Shown in pieces: positions 51,133 through 60,051 of a stretch of 64,000 bases of DNA (the first letter of the stretch is position 1; each line of letters begins with the position of its first letter). The stretch is from CALCKU01 sp964607445 (GTDB lineage: Bacteria; Pseudomonadota; Alphaproteobacteria; Caulobacterales; Maricaulaceae): the NCBI GenBank assembly GCA_964607445.1, contig CAZSKN010000007.1, positions 31,259 through 95,258 on the forward strand, in the 5' to 3' direction. A model generated the notes under the pieces. It did no database searches. It worked only from the letters and a program-made list of their open reading frames with translations, and had not been told where the DNA came from. Made by a program: the position numbers and the translations under genes.

Positions 51133-52950
51133 TTATTCAACTGTTACCGACTTTGCTAAATTTCGCGGTTGATCAACATCTGTACCCAAATGTACGGCTG
51201 TGTGATAAGCCAGTAATTGTATGGCAATGGAGATAATGATCGGTGCGACGAAATTATCACTTTTGGGCATTATAATGAGGTCATCGGCCATGTTGGCGGC
51301 GGCTTTTGCGCCTTGCGCGTCTGTGATGAGGATAATATGCGCCCCGCGTGAGGCGACTTCTTGTAAATTAGAGATAGTTTTTTCAAATAGCCCATCATAA
51401 GGCGCGATAACAATCACGGGTGTCCCGTCTTCAATCAAAGCGATAGGCCCATGCTTTAATTCACCGGCGGCATAACCCTCGGCATGGATATAGGAAATTT
51501 CCTTTAGCTTTAACGCGCCTTCATGCGCCAAAGGTACATAGGGGCCGCGTCCCAGATAAAAGGCGTTCTTTTTCTTGGATAAATCAAAGGCCATGGCGTC
51601 TATGGTCGTGTCGAGTTTTAAAGCCTCCGAAATCAAGCCCGGCATGCGGGTCAGGGCTTGGCTTAGGCGGGTCTCGTCGTCTCGGGATAGAGATTTCCGG
51701 GCCTTACCAGCTGCAAGCGTCAGGGCTGCAAGCGCGGTTAACTGCGAGGTGAAAGCCTTTGTCGAAGCCACACCAATCTCCGGCCCGGCATTAATTGGGA
51801 GCGCTATGTCGGCTTCGCGCGCCATGGTCGAGGTCATCACATTGACGAGGGCGGCTGTCTTAAGTCCAGCCTCTTTACAAAAGCGTAGAGCTGCAAGTGT
51901 GTCGGCAGTTTCACCTGATTGGGAGACAGCAATAAATAGCGATTTTTTGGATAAAACGGGTTGGCGATAGCGAAATTCCGAGGCGACATCAATATCGACA
52001 GCAAGACCTGCGATTTGTTCGAACCAATATTTAGCCACCATGCCGGCATAATAGGCCGTCCCACACGCTATGATGATAATACGGTCAAACTCGGCAAAGT
52101 TTAAGGCTTCAGGAACATTGGGTTCACTGCGAAAATCATCAATGTAATTTGACAGAGTGCGTCCGGTCGTCTCGGATTGTTCATATATTTCCTTGAGCAT
52201 GAAATGGCGGTAATTACCCTTTTCCGCCATGGCAGGCCCACCTGAAATAATGGTTTTTGGGCGCTCAACGGCATTATCATTTTTATCAAAAATTCTATAG
52301 CTATCCGGGGTGAGGACGGCCCAGTCGCCTTCTTCGAGATAAATCAGAGTTTGTGACAATTGTGCAAGGGCCATGGCGTCAGAGCCCAAATACATCTCTC
52401 CGTTTCCAATGCCAATGGCCAGCGGGGACCCCGCGCGTGCGGCAAAAAGATGATCGGGCAGGCTGTCGATGATAAGTCCTAAGGCATAGGCTCCGTGTAG
52501 ATCTTTGAGCGCAGACGCAAATGCATCAATGGGCGCTTGGCCTTTATTGAGCTTCTCATCGACAAGATGTGCGACGACTTCGGTATCTGTTTCGGTTGTA
52601 AACTCGCGGGTTTTGCCAAGGGCTTTGCGAATATCTAAAAAATTTTCAATAATACCGTTATGGACAACCCCGACACGGCCGGCAAAATGCGGATGGGCGT
52701 TGGTTTCGTTAGGGACGCCGTGGGTCGCCCAGCGTGTATGGGCGATTCCGGCACTGCCATCGACAGGATCCGTGCCGAGTTTTTTAACAAGGGATTTGAT
52801 TTTACCTTCGGCGCGTTGGCGTTTTAAAACGCCATTATCAAGCACGGCAACACCCGAGCTGTCATAGCCTCTATATTCAAGTCGTTTGAGGCCTTCAACC
52901 AATCTCTCGGTTACGCGCGTAGCGCCAACTATACCTATAATTCCACACAT
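51133..52950 (-). CDS. glmS: Glutamine-fructose-6-phosphate aminotransferase (isomerizing)
   Basis: 605 residues from the ATG at 52948-52950, preceded by AAGGGGTGCGATTAAT; the next residue, Cys, is the catalytic nucleophile after Met removal (MCGIIGIVG). GlmS makes glucosamine-6-phosphate for peptidoglycan and lipopolysaccharide. The N-terminal glutaminase has TRWATHGVPNETNAHPH and HNGIIENF. Two SIS domains follow (ACGTAYYAGMVAKYWFE, AVSQSGETADTLAALR and STKAFTSQL), and the C-terminal end LAKSVTVE is invariant. It lies in the sugar-nucleotide operon, between a GGCT-like gene and galU. Confidence 0.97.
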   Translation of the reverse strand: MCGIIGIVGATRVTERLVEGLKRLEYRGYDSSGVAVLDNGVLKRQRAEGKIKSLVKKLGTDPVDGSAGIAHTRWATHGVPNETNAHPHFAGRVGVVHNGIIENFLDIRKALGKTREFTTETDTEVVAHLVDEKLNKGQAPIDAFASALKDLHGAYALGLIIDSLPDHLFAARAGSPLAIGIGNGEMYLGSDAMALAQLSQTLIYLEEGDWAVLTPDSYRIFDKNDNAVERPKTIISGGPAMAEKGNYRHFMLKEIYEQSETTGRTLSNYIDDFRSEPNVPEALNFAEFDRIIIIACGTAYYAGMVAKYWFEQIAGLAVDIDVASEFRYRQPVLSKKSLFIAVSQSGETADTLAALRFCKEAGLKTAALVNVMTSTMAREADIALPINAGPEIGVASTKAFTSQLTALAALTLAAGKARKSLSRDDETRLSQALTRMPGLISEALKLDTTIDAMAFDLSKKKNAFYLGRGPYVPLAHEGALKLKEISYIHAEGYAAGELKHGPIALIEDGTPVIVIAPYDGLFEKTISNLQEVASRGAHIILITDAQGAKAAANMADDLIIMPKSDNFVAPIIISIAIQLLAYHTAVHLGTDVDQPRNLAKSVTVE

Positions 52951-53040
52951 ATTAATCGCACCCCTTTTGGTCACGCGTGCTGTATTTATACACAATAAAT
53001 ATTAAGACTTGTCTATTGTATTATGCACATATCGGGCCGT

Positions 53041-53397
53041 TTATAACTCTGGTAAGACCTGATAAGTTTGACAAAGGTAAGCCGTGCCGTCTTCACCCAT
53101 CACCGTAAGAGGGGTGCGTATATAGGCCTCGCCCTCGAAATCATCTAGGCGTTGCCAGTTTTGAGGTAAATCCGGCGAGGAAAATAGATATCCGTCAACC
53201 CATGTGCCGTGTTCTGAGGGTGTAAACCCGGGATAGCCTTTATAAGGCCCCCATTCACATGAGCCTAAATGCCCCTTTGCCACGGCTTTCTGCCAGACGC
53301 CGGTCATACCGTTCATGATGTGGTGGTTAGATCGCCCCGGTGCCAAAGTTCCGTAGATAAAAAGACGGCAATCTGTGCCAAGGGGGGTGTCAGACAT
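53041..53397 (-). CDS. Gamma-glutamylcyclotransferase-like (GGCT/AIG2 fold) protein
   Basis: 118 residues. The fold marker LFIYGTLAPGRSNHHIM carries the YGTL substrate loop, and GYPGFTPSEHGTWVDGYLFS, LDDFEGEAYIRTPLTV and CQTYQVL follow in family order, with the catalytic Glu in DDFEGEAY. Members act on gamma-glutamyl amino acids or amines, or on modified glutathione. Its start lies within the last eight bases of ugd, so it is coupled to that gene. What a GGCT enzyme does in a UDP-sugar operon is not obvious. Confidence 0.88.
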   Translation of the reverse strand: MSDTPLGTDCRLFIYGTLAPGRSNHHIMNGMTGVWQKAVAKGHLGSCEWGPYKGYPGFTPSEHGTWVDGYLFSSPDLPQNWQRLDDFEGEAYIRTPLTVMGEDGTAYLCQTYQVLPEL

Positions 53398-54700
53398 GGG
53401 GGCGACCTATGCTTGTATAATCAAACCCATGCGCTTTTATATTGTCAGCCCTGTATATATTCCGCAGATCAATCATTCGCGGCGTAGCCATGGCGGCATA
53501 TAGTCGAGAAAGGTCGAGCGCTCTGAACTGATCCCATTCGGTTAAAATAACCAGAGCATCCGCAGATTTTACGGCGTCATAAGGGTCTTGGGCATAGCGA
53601 ATAGCGGAAAGTGTTTTTGCGGCTCCTGTCATGGCTTCGGGGTCATAGGCGGAAATCATTGCGCCATGCGCTTGTAACTCCGGTATGATAGTTAGACTGG
53701 GCGCTGCACGCATATCGTCGGTATTCGGTTTAAACGAGAGGCCTAAAACCGCAATTTTTTGCCCTTTAACATCCCCGCCGCAGGCTTGGATGATTTTGTC
53801 CGCCATTGTGAGTTTACGTCGGTCATTTGCCGTGACAACGGCGGAAACAATGGATAAATCTACATTAAAATCATGCGCTGTTTTTGTCAGTGCGAGCGTA
53901 TCTTTTGGGAAGCAAGAGCCGCCATATCCCGGGCCAGCATGAAGAAATTTACCGCCGATGCGTTTGTCTAAACCAATACCCCGCGCGACTTCTTGTACAT
54001 TGGCTCCGACCTGTTCACATAAATCTGCGATTTCATTGATAAAGGTAATTTTTGTCGCCAGAAAGGCATTACCGGCATATTTTATCAGTTCAGAGGTGCG
54101 TCGCGAGGTAAACAGGATTGGCGTTTCATTGATATATAAAGGTCGATAGAGGGCTTTCATAACCTCTTGAGCGCGGGCGTCTTGTGTGCCGACAATGATC
54201 CGGTCAGGACGCTTAAAATCAGCAATAGCCGCCCCTTCGCGTAAAAACTCTGGATTAGAGACAACAGAAAAGCTCTCTTTGGGACAAATCTCGGATATAA
54301 TATCTTCGACTTTATCACCTGTGCCAACGGGTACTGTGGATTTGGTAATGACGACGGTATAGTCTGTAATGTGCGCTGCGATCTCTTTAGTCGCCGCGTA
54401 AACATAGCTGAGGTCCGCATGCCCGTCTCCGCGTCGCGAGGGCGTACCTACAGCAATGAAAACAGCCTCAGACCCCGTCATGGCCTGACTCAGATCTGTC
54501 GTGAACGATAATCGCCCAGCCTCGACATTAGAGCGAATGAGTATATCTAATCCCGGCTCATAAATGGGTAAGCCACCTGATTTCAATGTGTTTATTTTTT
54601 CGGGATCTTTGTCGACACAGACGACATCATGTCCAAAATCGGCAAAACATACGCCCGAGACCAACCCGACATATCCTGTACCCACCATAACAACGCGCAT
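53390..54700 (-). CDS. ugd: UDP-glucose 6-dehydrogenase
   Basis: 436 residues. It oxidises UDP-glucose twice to UDP-glucuronate with NAD+. The Rossmann start MRVVMVGTGYVGLVSGVCFA, AVGTPSRRGDGHADLSYV, the central ITKSTVPVGTGDKVE and NPEFLREGAAIADF, and the catalytic Cys in GPGYGGSCFPKDTLAL (about C260) are all present. The C-terminal domain with VLGLSFKPNTDDMRAAPSL and the YDPEAM end is normal. It is the first gene of the operon that continues with GGCT, glmS, galU and the epimerase; GalU makes its substrate. Confidence 0.96.
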   Translation of the reverse strand: MRVVMVGTGYVGLVSGVCFADFGHDVVCVDKDPEKINTLKSGGLPIYEPGLDILIRSNVEAGRLSFTTDLSQAMTGSEAVFIAVGTPSRRGDGHADLSYVYAATKEIAAHITDYTVVITKSTVPVGTGDKVEDIISEICPKESFSVVSNPEFLREGAAIADFKRPDRIIVGTQDARAQEVMKALYRPLYINETPILFTSRRTSELIKYAGNAFLATKITFINEIADLCEQVGANVQEVARGIGLDKRIGGKFLHAGPGYGGSCFPKDTLALTKTAHDFNVDLSIVSAVVTANDRRKLTMADKIIQACGGDVKGQKIAVLGLSFKPNTDDMRAAPSLTIIPELQAHGAMISAYDPEAMTGAAKTLSAIRYAQDPYDAVKSADALVILTEWDQFRALDLSRLYAAMATPRMIDLRNIYRADNIKAHGFDYTSIGRPHV

Positions 54701-54827
54701 GTGGTCTCTCCAAAAATTAAAGGCCTAGCCTGAAATCAGAGGCCTAGAATGTGGCCTTATGGCAGCTTACAGAACTAAGAGCCATAGGGGCATTGACATT
54801 TGATATCGATTTAAGTCAGAAAATAAT

Positions 54828-55829
54828 ATGCGCGCAGGGAAAACAGATTTATCCGCGATGATACCTCCGGGATTTCCGCCGGAACTGCTGATGATACTAG
54901 CCTATGCAGCCCCCTTTTTTATGGCCAGTGTTGCTTTTGAGTGGTTTTTTATTCGTCGCAAAAAACTGACAGGGCGCTATGAAGCCAAAGATGCATGGGC
55001 CTCTATGACCATGGGGTTGGGCAATTTGATCTTTGATTTAGCCTTCGGCTTTATCTCATTGGGGTTTTTAGTCTGGCTTTGGCAATTTAGGGTGTTGGAT
55101 TGGGGAGTCTCAGCCTGGGTGATTGTGTGTGCGCTGATCGCACAGGACTTTATTTATTATTGGAAACATTTTGCGGCGCATAAAGTCCGCTGGTTCTGGT
55201 CTGCCCATGTCGTCCATCACAGCTCTGAGCATTATAATCTCAGTACCGCTTTACGACAGCCCTGGAATAATCATTTTACCGGATATGTCATATTATCATC
55301 GCCGCTTATCCTCTTGGGGTTTAATCCTGTGCTGATTGGCTTTGTGGCGAGTCTTAACCTGCTTTACCAATTCTGGATTCATACCGAAGCCATAGATAAA
55401 ATGCCGTCTTGGTTCGAGGCCGTTTTCAATACGCCGAGCCATCACCGCGTTCATCACGGTACGAACCCTTATTATCTGGACGCAAATTTTGCGGGTATTT
55501 TGATCATATGGGATAAAATGTTTGGTACTTTTGTACCTGAACGCGACGATACCCAAATCCATTACGGGATCGTGAAACCTATCAATAGTTTCAACCCGGT
55601 CAAAATCGCTTTTTCTGAATGGTTGAATATTTTCAAAGACGTTTTGCAGCCCGGGTTGAATTGGCAACAAAGATGGCGATATGTCCTCGCCCCGCCGGGG
55701 TATTCCCATGATGAGTCACGCCAGACCAGCTCTGACATCAAACAGGACTTTATAGATAAACATCCGGATCAATCAGGCGCGCCGGGATTGCCAAAAACAC
55801 CTTCGCTTTTATCCAAGACCGCTAAATAA
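54828..55829 (+). CDS. Sterol desaturase / fatty acid hydroxylase family membrane protein
   Basis: 333 residues, about four or five hydrophobic helices. The di-iron histidine motifs are HFAAH, SAHVVHHSSEHYN and, later, NTPSHHRVHHGTN, in the order H-x3-H, H-x2-HH and HH-x2-HH. Members hydroxylate or desaturate sterols, carotenoids or fatty acids in membranes. A soluble C-terminal tail (about 285-333, SHDESRQTSSDIKQ) is variable. The 3' end overlaps the convergent phoD gene by 21 bases. The substrate is unknown; lipid modification is inferred. Confidence 0.92.
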   Translation: MRAGKTDLSAMIPPGFPPELLMILAYAAPFFMASVAFEWFFIRRKKLTGRYEAKDAWASMTMGLGNLIFDLAFGFISLGFLVWLWQFRVLDWGVSAWVIVCALIAQDFIYYWKHFAAHKVRWFWSAHVVHHSSEHYNLSTALRQPWNNHFTGYVILSSPLILLGFNPVLIGFVASLNLLYQFWIHTEAIDKMPSWFEAVFNTPSHHRVHHGTNPYYLDANFAGILIIWDKMFGTFVPERDDTQIHYGIVKPINSFNPVKIAFSEWLNIFKDVLQPGLNWQQRWRYVLAPPGYSHDESRQTSSDIKQDFIDKHPDQSGAPGLPKTPSLLSKTAK

Positions 55830-57605
55830 AGCCCGTTGTTTCAGGTTTAAGCCTTGCGGGTTTGTGACTTTTAGGCTGCGTTTATCAGGTTTTATATCAA
55901 ACGCGGCGACGTCGAAAATTGTGTAATCCTTAGAGAGAACCGTATCGAGGCCGATGAATTTTGCCGCGGCTTGACCCGGCGTGATTTCGAGATCAATAAA
56001 CCCATTATGCAGAGCGTTATAATAGCGTACATCCGGATTGCTTTGGGTGACAAGCAGATTGTAATCGGCTGTATTGGCGCCCATATATTTTACCAGTGTT
56101 TCGGATGAAATTGACGTCGCGCCAAGCTCTACCCCCATTTTATCGCCGGCTTGTGTTGTCAGATCATTGACCCAAAATTCATGGCTATCGCCCGTTATCA
56201 CAATAATATCTTCTATATTTGCGGATTTTAACCGGGTGTAGAAATTCTCGCGGGCGACAGGATATCCATCCCAACTGTCTGGATAGACGGGCAGGTTATA
56301 TTTCGAAAGTCCGACAACATCGCGGACGCCGGGCCAATCTTTTGCGAGATTGTCAATCGAAGTTTCATCAATATACGGGGTCAGGTCAGTGGTCAAAACC
56401 CGTCCCATGATAACTTGATTGGCCAATAAACGCCATTTTATACCCTTGGCTTTGGACGCTGTGAGTGTATCGATAATGAAGTCTGTTTGCGCTTGGCCGA
56501 TCATTTCGCGCTCAGGCGCGTTTAATATATTGGCTTTATAGGCTTCAGGGTTATCATGAATGACTCGTGTGTCATTTTCGAATATAAGAGGTTCAGACCG
56601 GGCCATAAGGCGCGTTTCCAGTGTCACCAATGTCAAAAGGTCTCCGTAATCATAGCTTCGGAAAATATCTTCTTTCACCCGCCCGATCCGGGGTTCGCGT
56701 ATGGGCATCCACTCATAATAGGCGCGTAAAGCTGCGGCTTTGCGCTCTGGCCAGCCGCCTTCACCTTCATTATGGTTCTCAGCCCCCGAAGTCCAACTGT
56801 CATTACTGGTTTCGTGGTCGTCCCAGATCGAAATGAGCGGCATTTTCGCCGTGACAGATTGCAGCGCTATATCTGTTCGATATTGCGCATGTCGTGTCCG
56901 GTAATCATCAAGTGTTATAATCTCGTGACGAGGTTCATGCAGTCGCCCTTGGCGACCAGCCGGATGATCGAGGGCATTTTCGGCCCCGTATTCATAAATG
57001 TAATCGCCTAAATGCAACAGGGCATCAAAATGAGATTTTCGGGCGATATAATCATAAACATTAAAAAACCCATGTTGCCAATTCGCACAAGAGACAACGG
57101 CAAAGCGCGCTTTATCTAACGCACCTGTCGGTAAGGTTTTGGTGTGTCCGGTAGGAGACATTTTATCGCCGGATTTGAAACGATAAAAATATGATGTTCC
57201 GGGTTTTAGCTCGGTTACATCGACCTTGACCGTCCAATGGCGCGAGGCTTGTGTTTGTGTGGTTCCGGATATAATTTCTGTCGTAAATTCAGCGTCCAGC
57301 GCCATTTCCCATATGACATCTATCGGCCCGCCTGCACTGTTTTCGGGCGTGATACGTGTCCAGAGAATAATTTGTGTGGAGGTTGGGTCTCCCGAGGCTA
57401 TGCCATGCGAGAACGTACCCGTTATCATTTCGGATTTTGCCGTAAAGGACTTCGGCGCATCGGGAGCGCAGGCGTTAAGTCCTGAAGCGGTAGCCGCCGC
57501 CGTTAAACCCCCGAGTAATCCGCGACGCGTTACATCAAGGCCCGAACTCGTCACCTTGCCTGTGATATGTGTTTGTGACGGCTTGGGTTTCGGGGCTTTG
57601 GTCAT
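55809..57605 (-). CDS. phoD: PhoD-like alkaline phosphatase with twin-arginine signal
   Basis: 598 residues from the ATG at 57603-57605 (a GTG lies two codons upstream). A Tat signal (DVTRRGLLGGLTAAATASGL) leads to a Cys in LNACAPDAP that could be a lipobox. The PhoD domain follows: FSHGIASGDPTSTQIILWTR near the start, VSCANWQHGFFNVYDYIARK, LLHLGDYIYEYG with metal-binding Asp, ISIWDDHETSNDSW and ITGDSHEFWVNDL. It is a calcium- and iron-dependent phosphomonoesterase or phosphodiesterase exported folded to the periplasm. No Pho box was identified by eye. It is convergent with the hydroxylase gene. Confidence 0.92.
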   Translation of the reverse strand: MTKAPKPKPSQTHITGKVTSSGLDVTRRGLLGGLTAAATASGLNACAPDAPKSFTAKSEMITGTFSHGIASGDPTSTQIILWTRITPENSAGGPIDVIWEMALDAEFTTEIISGTTQTQASRHWTVKVDVTELKPGTSYFYRFKSGDKMSPTGHTKTLPTGALDKARFAVVSCANWQHGFFNVYDYIARKSHFDALLHLGDYIYEYGAENALDHPAGRQGRLHEPRHEIITLDDYRTRHAQYRTDIALQSVTAKMPLISIWDDHETSNDSWTSGAENHNEGEGGWPERKAAALRAYYEWMPIREPRIGRVKEDIFRSYDYGDLLTLVTLETRLMARSEPLIFENDTRVIHDNPEAYKANILNAPEREMIGQAQTDFIIDTLTASKAKGIKWRLLANQVIMGRVLTTDLTPYIDETSIDNLAKDWPGVRDVVGLSKYNLPVYPDSWDGYPVARENFYTRLKSANIEDIIVITGDSHEFWVNDLTTQAGDKMGVELGATSISSETLVKYMGANTADYNLLVTQSNPDVRYYNALHNGFIDLEITPGQAAAKFIGLDTVLSKDYTIFDVAAFDIKPDKRSLKVTNPQGLNLKQRALFSGLG

Positions 57606-57651
57606 GGTCACGTTATGGCGTTATAAGTTTAGGGGGTAAAGATCATAAACG

Positions 57652-59340
57652 CTAAATTTTATCGGGATAAATCGGTCGAATATCATAGGGGATATCACTT
57701 AAATTTTCCAAGATGATCTGGGCTTGGCTATCCAATTTGACATATTTAGCAAGAAATGCCTTTGCCGCATCATAATGTCCATCGCCCTGCACACGGACAA
57801 CCTTAGCCGTCAGGTCGGATATAGCCTGTTCTAACTTTGTAAAATCAATGTCAAATTGCGCTCTGTCTTCATGCCATGTCACGGCACCGACTTCGCGGTA
57901 ATAGCTATATTGGAACGCCGCGCCTTTCGCATGGGCGGCCCCCAGTCCAAATCGCATAGAGCGGAACAGTCCTGTGAAATAGGTCGCGAGCATAGCGTTT
58001 TTTTCCGCAATGGGTAACTCGCCGCGCGCCATCATATAGAGAATGTTGTATATTCCCATCACATCGGCTTTGCCTTCTTCAATTCCGCCGTAAAGCTCTT
58101 TCAAATTGGCGCTCACCGTTGTCTCAATGCCGTCAACAGTAATTGTACCGGGGCCCAGACTATGAGAGAGTTCATGGAATAATGTGCTGTAGGACATGTA
58201 TTTTTTTACAGTTAATTTGGCTTGGTCCGGTATCAGAACACGTTCGCCTATCGGGGCAAGGATCCGGTCATATTTGGCCCCCAGTACATTATTGAGAATG
58301 ACCTTTTTAGCGCCTTTGGCTTCGCGTACGCGTTCATCATTAGGCAGGTTAAAGGCAATGGTTTGCACGCCGTTTTCATTATCTCCACCGCCATGAACTT
58401 GATAGGTGACAGCAATCGGGCTCTCAAATCCGCGTTTGAAGTTTTTATAGCTTTCTTCAACGGGTAGGTTTGCTTCCATATCCCGCAAGTAATTTTTATA
58501 TTTTGCCAGAGCGGCGGACTCTTGAGGGTTTTTAACCGTGACAAAGCTTTCATAGGCCGTTTTATATCCGAATAAACCGTCATCATAGACTTCGTAAGGC
58601 CCTATAGCGATTTCGATATTACCGTCCAAATCCATCCATGCCATTTCAGATTCGAAGTAATCATCCGTGAGAAACGCTTTGGCGCGCAGGGTCAGAAATC
58701 TTTTCAGACTATCATTCTCTGACAGGTTAGCAGCCTCGATCATCAGCTTTGCCGCCGGTTCAAGATAGGCTCTATAGGCCTTGTGATAGGGGATGGCGAC
58801 CAATGAGTCCCCCTCGCGGCGTATAAGTGTATATCCCGAAGTAAAGGCGGCTTTGTCCTCCGGGTGGGCGCTAATCCAGCTTTCAAACTCTGCTTTTGTC
58901 ATGTCCGGCGGGTAAAAACCGGCGCCTTTAGGGCAGGGGGTGTCCCCGTAAAATACATGCCCGTTTGCAAGGCTATCACATGTCCCGAAATGTAGGTCAA
59001 ACATCTGTAATATTTGCGCCTTATCTGCGCGCGCGCTGGCGGCGATTTCAGCGCGGATTTCAGGATTTTTCGCATTGAGTTGCAGCCAATAAATCTTCGA
59101 AATATAGTCAGAGGCGTCAATCAGCTTATTGACAACTTTTCGTTCAGATTCAGATAGAAATTCCGTATCCGGTGCCATCTTCACAGGAGAAAATTTCGTA
59201 TATTGTGCCGTAAGATCATAGCCGGATGTAACAGGCGACTGATCTTTAGCTTGAGGGTGGGTGTCGGATCCAGATGAACAGGCTGTTAGGGCGCATAGCG
59301 CCGAGGTCACAATCACTGAATATTTTAGATTTGCCAGCAT
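57652..59340 (-). CDS. Dipeptidyl-peptidase III-like (M49-type) lipoprotein
   Basis: 562 residues. A signal with lipobox LCALTAC (Cys about 21) anchors it as a lipoprotein. The zinc motif is FHELSHSLGPG, a five-residue HEXXH in place of the HEXXGH of classical M49, and the third ligand is in GGIEEGKADVMGIYN. LIDASDYISKIYWLQLNAKN and the C-terminal YDIRPIYPD fit bacterial DPP III relatives. It would cleave dipeptides from short peptides in the periplasm, supplying nutrition together with the POT and TonB transporters, though this is inference. It lies 47 bases upstream of phoD on the same strand. Confidence 0.85.
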   Translation of the reverse strand: MLANLKYSVIVTSALCALTACSSGSDTHPQAKDQSPVTSGYDLTAQYTKFSPVKMAPDTEFLSESERKVVNKLIDASDYISKIYWLQLNAKNPEIRAEIAASARADKAQILQMFDLHFGTCDSLANGHVFYGDTPCPKGAGFYPPDMTKAEFESWISAHPEDKAAFTSGYTLIRREGDSLVAIPYHKAYRAYLEPAAKLMIEAANLSENDSLKRFLTLRAKAFLTDDYFESEMAWMDLDGNIEIAIGPYEVYDDGLFGYKTAYESFVTVKNPQESAALAKYKNYLRDMEANLPVEESYKNFKRGFESPIAVTYQVHGGGDNENGVQTIAFNLPNDERVREAKGAKKVILNNVLGAKYDRILAPIGERVLIPDQAKLTVKKYMSYSTLFHELSHSLGPGTITVDGIETTVSANLKELYGGIEEGKADVMGIYNILYMMARGELPIAEKNAMLATYFTGLFRSMRFGLGAAHAKGAAFQYSYYREVGAVTWHEDRAQFDIDFTKLEQAISDLTAKVVRVQGDGHYDAAKAFLAKYVKLDSQAQIILENLSDIPYDIRPIYPDKI

Positions 59341-59468
59341 GTAGAGATCTCCATTTATGGAGAGCTATACAAGGGTTCGAAGGCGCTGTCACCATATCAC
59401 CCGTCTATAATCCGCGCTATAATCCGCGGATTAAAAAGGTAAAATGCCCATGCAGATAAGGCGTCTGG

Positions 59469-59741
59469 CTACCGGTATTGTTGGATGCGCGTAGTGCGTA
59501 AACCCGCCAAGCCGTGCGCTTCAATTGTACGTTGCCACGCTAAAAATTCTTCGGCAGAGAGGCCATAACGTTCACAAGCGCCATCCAGTGTTAATAATCC
59601 CCCGCGTACGGCGGCTACAACTTCGGCTTTCCGGCGGATAACCCACCGGACTGTATTGGGTTTGGGTAAATCAGCCATTGTTAACGGAGTTCCCTCCGGA
59701 CCAATCACCACATTCTCTCTTTTTCTTCTTAGTTCAGACAT
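59469..59741 (-). CDS. sciP: CtrA inhibitor SciP (DUF1153)
   Basis: 90 residues. The central block TVRWVIRRKAEVVAAVRGGL, the following LDGACERYGLSAEEFLAWQ and HGLAGLRTTRIQQYR are nearly the same as in Caulobacter SciP, a helix-turn-helix protein that stops CtrA from activating its promoters late in the cell cycle. The basic IRRKAEVV stretch is the part known to bind DNA or CtrA. The promoter holds a perfect CtrA box placed as in CtrA-activated promoters, so a CtrA-SciP feedback loop is likely. It identifies the organism as a CtrA-controlled alphaproteobacterium. Confidence 0.95.
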   Translation of the reverse strand: MSELRRKRENVVIGPEGTPLTMADLPKPNTVRWVIRRKAEVVAAVRGGLLTLDGACERYGLSAEEFLAWQRTIEAHGLAGLRTTRIQQYR

Positions 59742-60051
59742 TCTCTGCGCCCTTTTACTTATTATATTTGATAATAAGGGGTATAAGCGAAGGTTGTTAA
59801 AAAGAGTTTAAGCGTTTGAAAAAAAACGTAATAAAATCAGTTGTTTACCAAGATTAACAGAAACGGCTTTATCGTTAATAAAGGTTTACAGAAAAAATAA
59901 CACATTGATTCTATTGAGGCTTTTTAGGCTTACACGCGATCAGGACGTCTCGACTTGAGACAAATTCCACCCTATATGAGCCGGAATTGGAACAAAGATT
60001 TAATAAGTTTTTTTTTGAAATATAACTTAGAGTCGTAAATGAGGTTTGTTC
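59742..60051. other. Divergent control region of sciP and mnmA
   Basis: 310 AT-rich bases with no gene. It contains the CtrA-type promoter of sciP and, on the other side, the mnmA ribosome-binding site GAGGTTTGTTC. The T-rich run at about 60008-60016 lacks a stem and is not a terminator. Confidence 0.55.
59772..59811 (-). promoter_or_regulatory. sciP: CtrA-type promoter of sciP
   Basis: TTAA-N7-TTAA lies at 59797-59811. On the minus strand the second half overlaps a -35 (TTAACA, 59800-59795), followed by 17 bases and TTATTA (59777-59772). This is the geometry of CtrA-activated promoters. The start codon is about 35 bases further on. Confidence 0.75.
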
